Source of the DNA: Candidatus Parcubacteria bacterium
GTDB lineage: Bacteria > Patescibacteriota > Minisyncoccia > Phycocordibacterales > Zambryskibacteraceae
Direction of reading: 5' to 3'
Assembly (NCBI GenBank): GCA_019661805.1
Contig: JAIFWR010000006.1
Coordinates: 1-9,263, forward strand
Length of the DNA stretch: 9,263 nucleotides
The notes under the pieces were generated by a model that worked only from the letters and a program-made list of their open reading frames with translations, did not search any database and was not told where the DNA came from. Positions 6,113-9,263 of the stretch are shown here, piece by piece. How positions within the stretch are numbered: position 1 is the first letter of the stretch; each line of letters starts with the position of its first letter. The position numbers were made by a program, and so were the translations under genes.

Positions 6113-6140
6113 AAGATTTACACAATGATACTATAACGGC
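6113..6140. promoter_or_regulatory. 28-bp divergent control region of mreB and priA
   Basis: On the minus strand TATAGT (6130-6135) fits a -10 box for mreB. On the plus strand TGATACTAT (6126-6134, extended -10 form) or TATAAC (6132-6137) fits priA. The candidate -10 boxes overlap, so the two polymerases would compete, and any -35 elements would lie inside the opposite gene's first codons. No convincing -35 is visible in either direction. Confidence 0.45.
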
Positions 6141-8021
6141 ATGAAAGGGAAAGACGGGAAAATGGCGGAGAAATCCTACCTTGTCGAAGCCGTCCTCCTC
6201 GCCAAATTGCCCTTTCAGGGCCCTCTCTCCTACTTCTCCGGCACGCGGCTCGCGCCCGGCTCACTCGTGAACGTCCCCGTCAGGAACAGGCTCTCCCCCG
6301 CCCTCGTCCTTTCGTCAAAGGGCGTACGGAGCGCCAAAGCTGAGATTCGGAAAGCGCTCTTCGCCTTGAGGAAAATCCGTAAGTCCGACATCCTCGAGGC
6401 CTCCCTCGCGGCCGCCGCGCTCGAAGCGCTCAAAGACGTAGCGAGCCACTATGCGGCGCCGCTCGGAGTGCTCGCCACCTCCCTTTTGCCTGCGCTCATG
6501 CGCCAGGATCCAGAGACCTTCCTCAAGCCCGAGGACGCGGGAAAGAGGCGCTCGCTTGAGAGCGCGAGCAGGGAGACCATCCTCCTCCAGATGGAGGGCG
6601 AGGAGCGCTTCGGCCAGTACCGCGCGCTCGTGCGCTCCTCCTTCGCCCGCGACGCCTCCGCCATCCTCGTCGTCCCGACGCACCTCGATGTTGAGAAGGC
6701 GAAAAGCGAACTCTCTACCGGCATCGCCGAGTTCGTCCACGCCTTCACCCTCGAGGAGCGGCCGGCCGAAGCGGCCCGCGCGTGGCAGAAGGCCCTTGGC
6801 GAGCCTCACCCCGTGCTTTTCATCACGACGCCGGCAGGGCTCTTCTTCCCCCGTGCCGACGTGGACACGCTCATCGTCGAGCGGGCGAACTCGCGCGCTT
6901 ACCGGACGCTCTCCCGGCCCTACATCGATCTGCGCTTTCTCGCCGAGAAGCTTGCCAAGCGCCGCGAATGGAAGCTCGTCATGGGCGACGCGGTGCTCCC
7001 CGTCGAGACCTTGTGGCGGGAAAGGGCCGGCGAGTTCGGGGAAATGTCACTCGTCCGCTGGCGCCTGCCCGCCGCCCCGGCGCGGATCGTGGATGCCTCC
7101 ATCAGGCAGGACGGCGAGGGCCGGTTCGAGATATTTTCCAAGGAGCTGAAGGAGATGATCGCGAAGGCGCTCGACGAAAAGGCTCCCGTATTCCTTTTCG
7201 GTGTCCGCAAGGGCCTCGCGCCAACCACCGTCTGCGGCGACTGTGGCGCCGTCCTCCCGTGCAAGAACTGCGGCGCGCCGGTGGTGCTCCATAGGAAAGA
7301 CGATGCGACTATTTATGCCTGCCACGCCTGCGGCGCGACGCGCGAGAGCCTCGTGGCGTGCGGCATCTGCGGCGGCTGGCGGCTCGTGCCGCTCGGCATC
7401 GGCACCGAGGAGATCGCGCGGCAGGCCAGGGCGCTCTGGCCTGCCGCAGAGGTCGCAATCCTCGACAAGGACCACGCTCCGAGCGACGCCAAGGCCCGCG
7501 CGATCGCGGAGAGGTTCGAGAAGAAGGGCGGGATCCTCGTCGGGACGGAGCTCGCCTTCTTCCACCTCGGCAAGGTGCCCTATGCCGCGGCCGTCTCGGT
7601 GGACGCGCTCTTCTCCGTCCCGGACTTCCACGCGAACGAGCGCATCTTCTACCTCATGAGCAGGCTCCGCGAGACGGCCGCAAGCGAGGTCCTCATCCAG
7701 ACACGGCGCGGCACTTCGGGGAACCAGGTTCTCGCCTGGGCCGCGCAGGGAAATATCATCGACTTCTACCAGGCCGAGATCGCCGACCGCGAGGCGCTCC
7801 TGTACCCGCCCTTCTCGGTCTTCGTCAAGATCGCAGCGCAGGATCCGGCGGAGGCGGGAGGGCTCCGCGAGCGCCTCGCCAAGTGGAGCCCAGACGCCTA
7901 CAAGGGCTCGGTGATCCTCCGCGTGCCGCGCGCGGCCTGGCCCGACCCCGAGATCGCGCGGGAACTCGCTTTGCTCGGACCCGCCTTTTCCATTAAAGTA
8001 GACCCCGAGAGCATCTTATGA
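6141..8021 (+). CDS. priA: PriA-like primosomal protein N' without recognisable helicase motifs
   Basis: PriA recognises stalled forks and D-loops and reloads the replicative helicase. This 626-residue protein (E. coli PriA has 732) keeps the overall plan: N-terminal 3'-DNA-binding domain (about 12-115), helicase-like core, zinc-binding domain and C-terminal domain. All eight zinc cysteines are present in C-x2-C pairs: C365, C368, C374, C377, C394, C397, C407 and C410. The PriA landmarks GIGTEE (419-424), PDFHANER (494-501) and LIQT (518-521) are also present. The ATPase is degenerate: the Walker A place (about 147-165) has no GxGKT, the DEEH box is VERANSRAY (246-254), and the QVxGRAGR motif is MSRLRETAA (506-514). 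It probably binds DNA and loads partners without unwinding. The start may be 6141 or the ATG at 6162; neither has a strong ribosome binding site. Confidence 0.88.
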   Translation: MKGKDGKMAEKSYLVEAVLLAKLPFQGPLSYFSGTRLAPGSLVNVPVRNRLSPALVLSSKGVRSAKAEIRKALFALRKIRKSDILEASLAAAALEALKDVASHYAAPLGVLATSLLPALMRQDPETFLKPEDAGKRRSLESASRETILLQMEGEERFGQYRALVRSSFARDASAILVVPTHLDVEKAKSELSTGIAEFVHAFTLEERPAEAARAWQKALGEPHPVLFITTPAGLFFPRADVDTLIVERANSRAYRTLSRPYIDLRFLAEKLAKRREWKLVMGDAVLPVETLWRERAGEFGEMSLVRWRLPAAPARIVDASIRQDGEGRFEIFSKELKEMIAKALDEKAPVFLFGVRKGLAPTTVCGDCGAVLPCKNCGAPVVLHRKDDATIYACHACGATRESLVACGICGGWRLVPLGIGTEEIARQARALWPAAEVAILDKDHAPSDAKARAIAERFEKKGGILVGTELAFFHLGKVPYAAAVSVDALFSVPDFHANERIFYLMSRLRETAASEVLIQTRRGTSGNQVLAWAAQGNIIDFYQAEIADREALLYPPFSVFVKIAAQDPAEAGGLRERLAKWSPDAYKGSVILRVPRAAWPDPEIARELALLGPAFSIKVDPESIL

Positions 8022-8524
8022 AAGAAGAACTCATCGTCGGCCGCGAGGCGCCCATTCTCCGCACCAAGGCCCGTCTAGTCTCTACGAGTGAGGTAGGCTC
8101 GGCGGAACTTGCAAAGATAATCGCCTCAATGAAGAAAGCCGTCCATCAGGAGGATGACGGCGTGGCTATTGCCGCGCCGCAGATCGGAAAGAGCTTGCGC
8201 ATATTCCTCGTCAAAGGCGGCATCCTCAAGCGCTATCCGGAAGATGCGGTATTCATCAACCCCGACATTGTCAGGCGCGGCAGGAAGATGCACACCGTCG
8301 AGGAAGGATGTCTCTCCGTGCGATGGCTCTACGGCGAAGTCCTGCGCCACGAACGGGTGACGCTCAAAGCTTTGAGCGAAGATGGCCAGCCGATCACTAT
8401 CGGCGCTTCGGGACTCCTCGCGCAAATCTTCCAACACGAAGTGGATCACCTCGATGGCATCCTTTTTATCGATAAGGCCGAGAATGTGCGGGATCTCCCT
8501 CCCGAGTCACATGAACAGGGATAA
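8018..8524 (+). CDS. def: Peptide deformylase
   Basis: A metalloenzyme that removes the N-formyl group from the first methionine of new proteins at the ribosome exit. It has 168 residues, normal length. The three family motifs are present: motif 1 GVAIAAPQ (48-55) with Q55, motif 2 EGCLS (96-100) with metal ligand C98, and motif 3 HEVDH (140-144) with ligands H140 and H144 and catalytic E141. Motif 1 has alanine where the usual GxGxAAPQ has its second glycine, a mild deviation. The start overlaps the priA stop as ATGA (4 bp), so translation is probably coupled. The end overlaps fmt by 14 bp, placing the deformylase beside the formylase that makes its substrate, a common bacterial arrangement. 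A perfect 18-bp palindrome lies inside the gene at 8361-8378. Confidence 0.96.
   Translation: MKEELIVGREAPILRTKARLVSTSEVGSAELAKIIASMKKAVHQEDDGVAIAAPQIGKSLRIFLVKGGILKRYPEDAVFINPDIVRRGRKMHTVEEGCLSVRWLYGEVLRHERVTLKALSEDGQPITIGASGLLAQIFQHEVDHLDGILFIDKAENVRDLPPESHEQG
8361..8378. repeat. Perfect 18-bp palindrome inside def
   Basis: CGCTCAAAGCTTTGAGCG is identical to its reverse complement with no spacer. It lies in the coding sequence, at about residues 115-121 (TLKALSE), after motif 2 and before the HEVDH motif. Confidence 0.8.
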
Positions 8525-9263
8525 GGTCACATTCGCGTTCTTCGGAAGCTCGCGATTTTCCTTTTACGTATTGGACGAGCTCGGAAAGGCGGGCTTCTCT
8601 CCCTTGTTGAACATCACCTCCGCGCGCGAGGACCTGCCCATGGATAAGTTGCGCGCCTTGAACGCGGATGTCTTCATCGTCGCGTCGTTCGGGAAGATTC
8701 TGCCGAAGGAACTCATCGAGATGACGAAGCGTAAGACCTTGAACGTGCACCCCTCGCTCCTCCCTAAGCTCCGCGGCCCGGCACCGATCCAGGGAACGAT
8801 TCTCGGCAAAGGCTCTCCGGGCGTCACTATTATAAGAATGGACGAGAAGATCGACCACGGACCTGTCGTGGCACAAGAGGCGGTAGCGATAAGGCCCTGG
8901 CCAGACCATTACGCCACGGTGGAAGAGAAGCTTGGTCGCGCAGGCGGCAGGATACTCGCGGGTATCCTGCCGCAATGGATCCGGGGCGAAATTCAGGAAG
9001 TCTCCCAAGATGACTCGAAAGCGACGTATATAAAGCTGATCAAAAAGGAGGACGGGCTCTTGAACCTTGAAGATTCTCCAGAGGAGAATCTTCGAAAGGT
9101 CCTCGCCTATAGCACCTGGCCGGGCGCGCACCTATTTTTCAAGCGGAAGGCGGGCAGCGAGGTCCGCGGCGTGGTAAAGGAGGCGAAAGTGGAGGAAGGA
9201 AAATTCGTCCCGACGAAGGTCATCCCCGCGGGGAAGCGGGAGATGGATTGGGCAGACTTCCTA
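8511..9263 (+). CDS. fmt: Methionyl-tRNA formyltransferase (runs off the right edge)
   Basis: Transfers a formyl group from 10-formyltetrahydrofolate to Met-tRNA(fMet) for initiation. 251 codons are in the window, open to the last base. The catalytic residues N78 and H80 are in LNVHPSLLPKLRGPAPIQ and D115 is in MDEKIDHG. The C-terminal domain ends with KREMDWADFL, normally a few residues from the protein end, so little is missing. The protein is compact: E. coli Fmt has about 28 more residues before the catalytic asparagine, largely in the loop that touches the tRNA acceptor stem, and here that part is reduced to about SAREDLPMDKL (37-47). The start is set at the ATG at 8511, overlapping def by 14 bp; an in-frame ATG at 8484, preceded by AAGG, would add nine residues and is also possible. 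Another formyltransferase of the same fold is a minor alternative. Confidence 0.9.
   Translation, partial: MNRDKVTFAFFGSSRFSFYVLDELGKAGFSPLLNITSAREDLPMDKLRALNADVFIVASFGKILPKELIEMTKRKTLNVHPSLLPKLRGPAPIQGTILGKGSPGVTIIRMDEKIDHGPVVAQEAVAIRPWPDHYATVEEKLGRAGGRILAGILPQWIRGEIQEVSQDDSKATYIKLIKKEDGLLNLEDSPEENLRKVLAYSTWPGAHLFFKRKAGSEVRGVVKEAKVEEGKFVPTKVIPAGKREMDWADFL
8944..8973. repeat. Perfect 12-bp inverted repeat inside fmt
   Basis: GCGGCAGGATAC (8944-8955), a 6-nt loop TCGCGG, and GTATCCTGCCGC (8962-8973). The arms match perfectly. It encodes AGGRILAGILPQ, toward the end of the N-terminal catalytic domain. No T tract follows, so it is not a typical terminator. Confidence 0.8.
9069..9093. repeat. 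Perfect 11-bp inverted repeat inside fmt
   Basis: GAAGATTCTCC (9069-9079), loop AGA, and GGAGAATCTTC (9083-9093). It encodes EDSPEENL at the beginning of the C-terminal domain. No T tract follows. Confidence 0.8.

Noticed and set aside
6451..7996. Alternative frames of 170-232 codons inside priA
   Set aside because: They are arginine-, serine- and proline-rich out-of-frame readings of a GC-rich gene; only the frame at 6141-8021 shows PriA motifs and links to def.
8466..9131. Minus-strand frame of 221 codons
   Set aside because: It lies antisense to def and fmt, which both have intact catalytic motifs.
9222..9235. TCCCCGCGGGGA palindrome at the fmt end
   Set aside because: A 12-bp palindrome is expected a few times by chance in a GC-rich 9-kb window.

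Overview
The window looks like a chromosomal segment from a genome-reduced bacterium, most plausibly a member of the Patescibacteria (Candidate Phyla Radiation, perhaps a Parcubacteria-type lineage). The reasons are a compact mix of housekeeping genes in small overlapping operons, several start codons with almost no leader and no Shine-Dalgarno sequence, trimmed or diverged versions of universal proteins (PriA without helicase motifs, a short Fmt), a TrpR/YerC-type regulator, and small proteins I cannot name. TGA is used as a stop codon (58-aa gene, priA), so the TGA-as-glycine code of Gracilibacteria and SR1 does not apply. The phylum placement is inference.

Left part (1-1480). The 5' end of uvrA runs off the left edge on the minus strand, behind a promoter and a strong leader hairpin. 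From 78 to 484 there is no intact gene, but there is a relic of a UVR domain resembling the uvrB C-terminus, a perfect hairpin, and the first of two near-identical 18-bp repeats with dyad symmetry. The second copy lies over the promoter of the TrpR/YerC-like gene at 485-892, so that gene is bracketed by them. A 76-aa orphan gene diverges from it with its own promoter, a good ribosome binding site and a terminator-like hairpin. A 58-aa CxxC protein follows uvrB and converges on that hairpin.

Middle part (1477-6112, all minus). The order of transcription is mreB (actin homologue), tgt (tRNA-guanine transglycosylase, one-base overlap with mreB), an 88-aa basic-tailed small protein, an intrinsic terminator, then uvrB and the 58-aa gene. 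Tgt carries two insertions relative to the usual 375-residue form, and both hold inverted repeats.

Right part (6141-9263, plus). A tightly coupled operon diverges from mreB across only 28 bp: priA, def (4-bp overlap) and fmt (14-bp overlap, running off the right edge). Def and Fmt act at opposite ends of the N-formylmethionine cycle. PriA keeps its eight zinc-binding cysteines but has lost the recognisable Walker A, DEAH and motif VI residues. Perfect inverted repeats of 18-30 bp occur inside the def and fmt coding sequences.

No tRNA, rRNA, CRISPR array or insertion sequence is visible. I do not see a new multi-gene system. The strongest leads are the repeat-bracketed regulator next to the UVR-domain relic, the helicase-motif-less PriA, and the small unnamed genes tied to uvrB and tgt.
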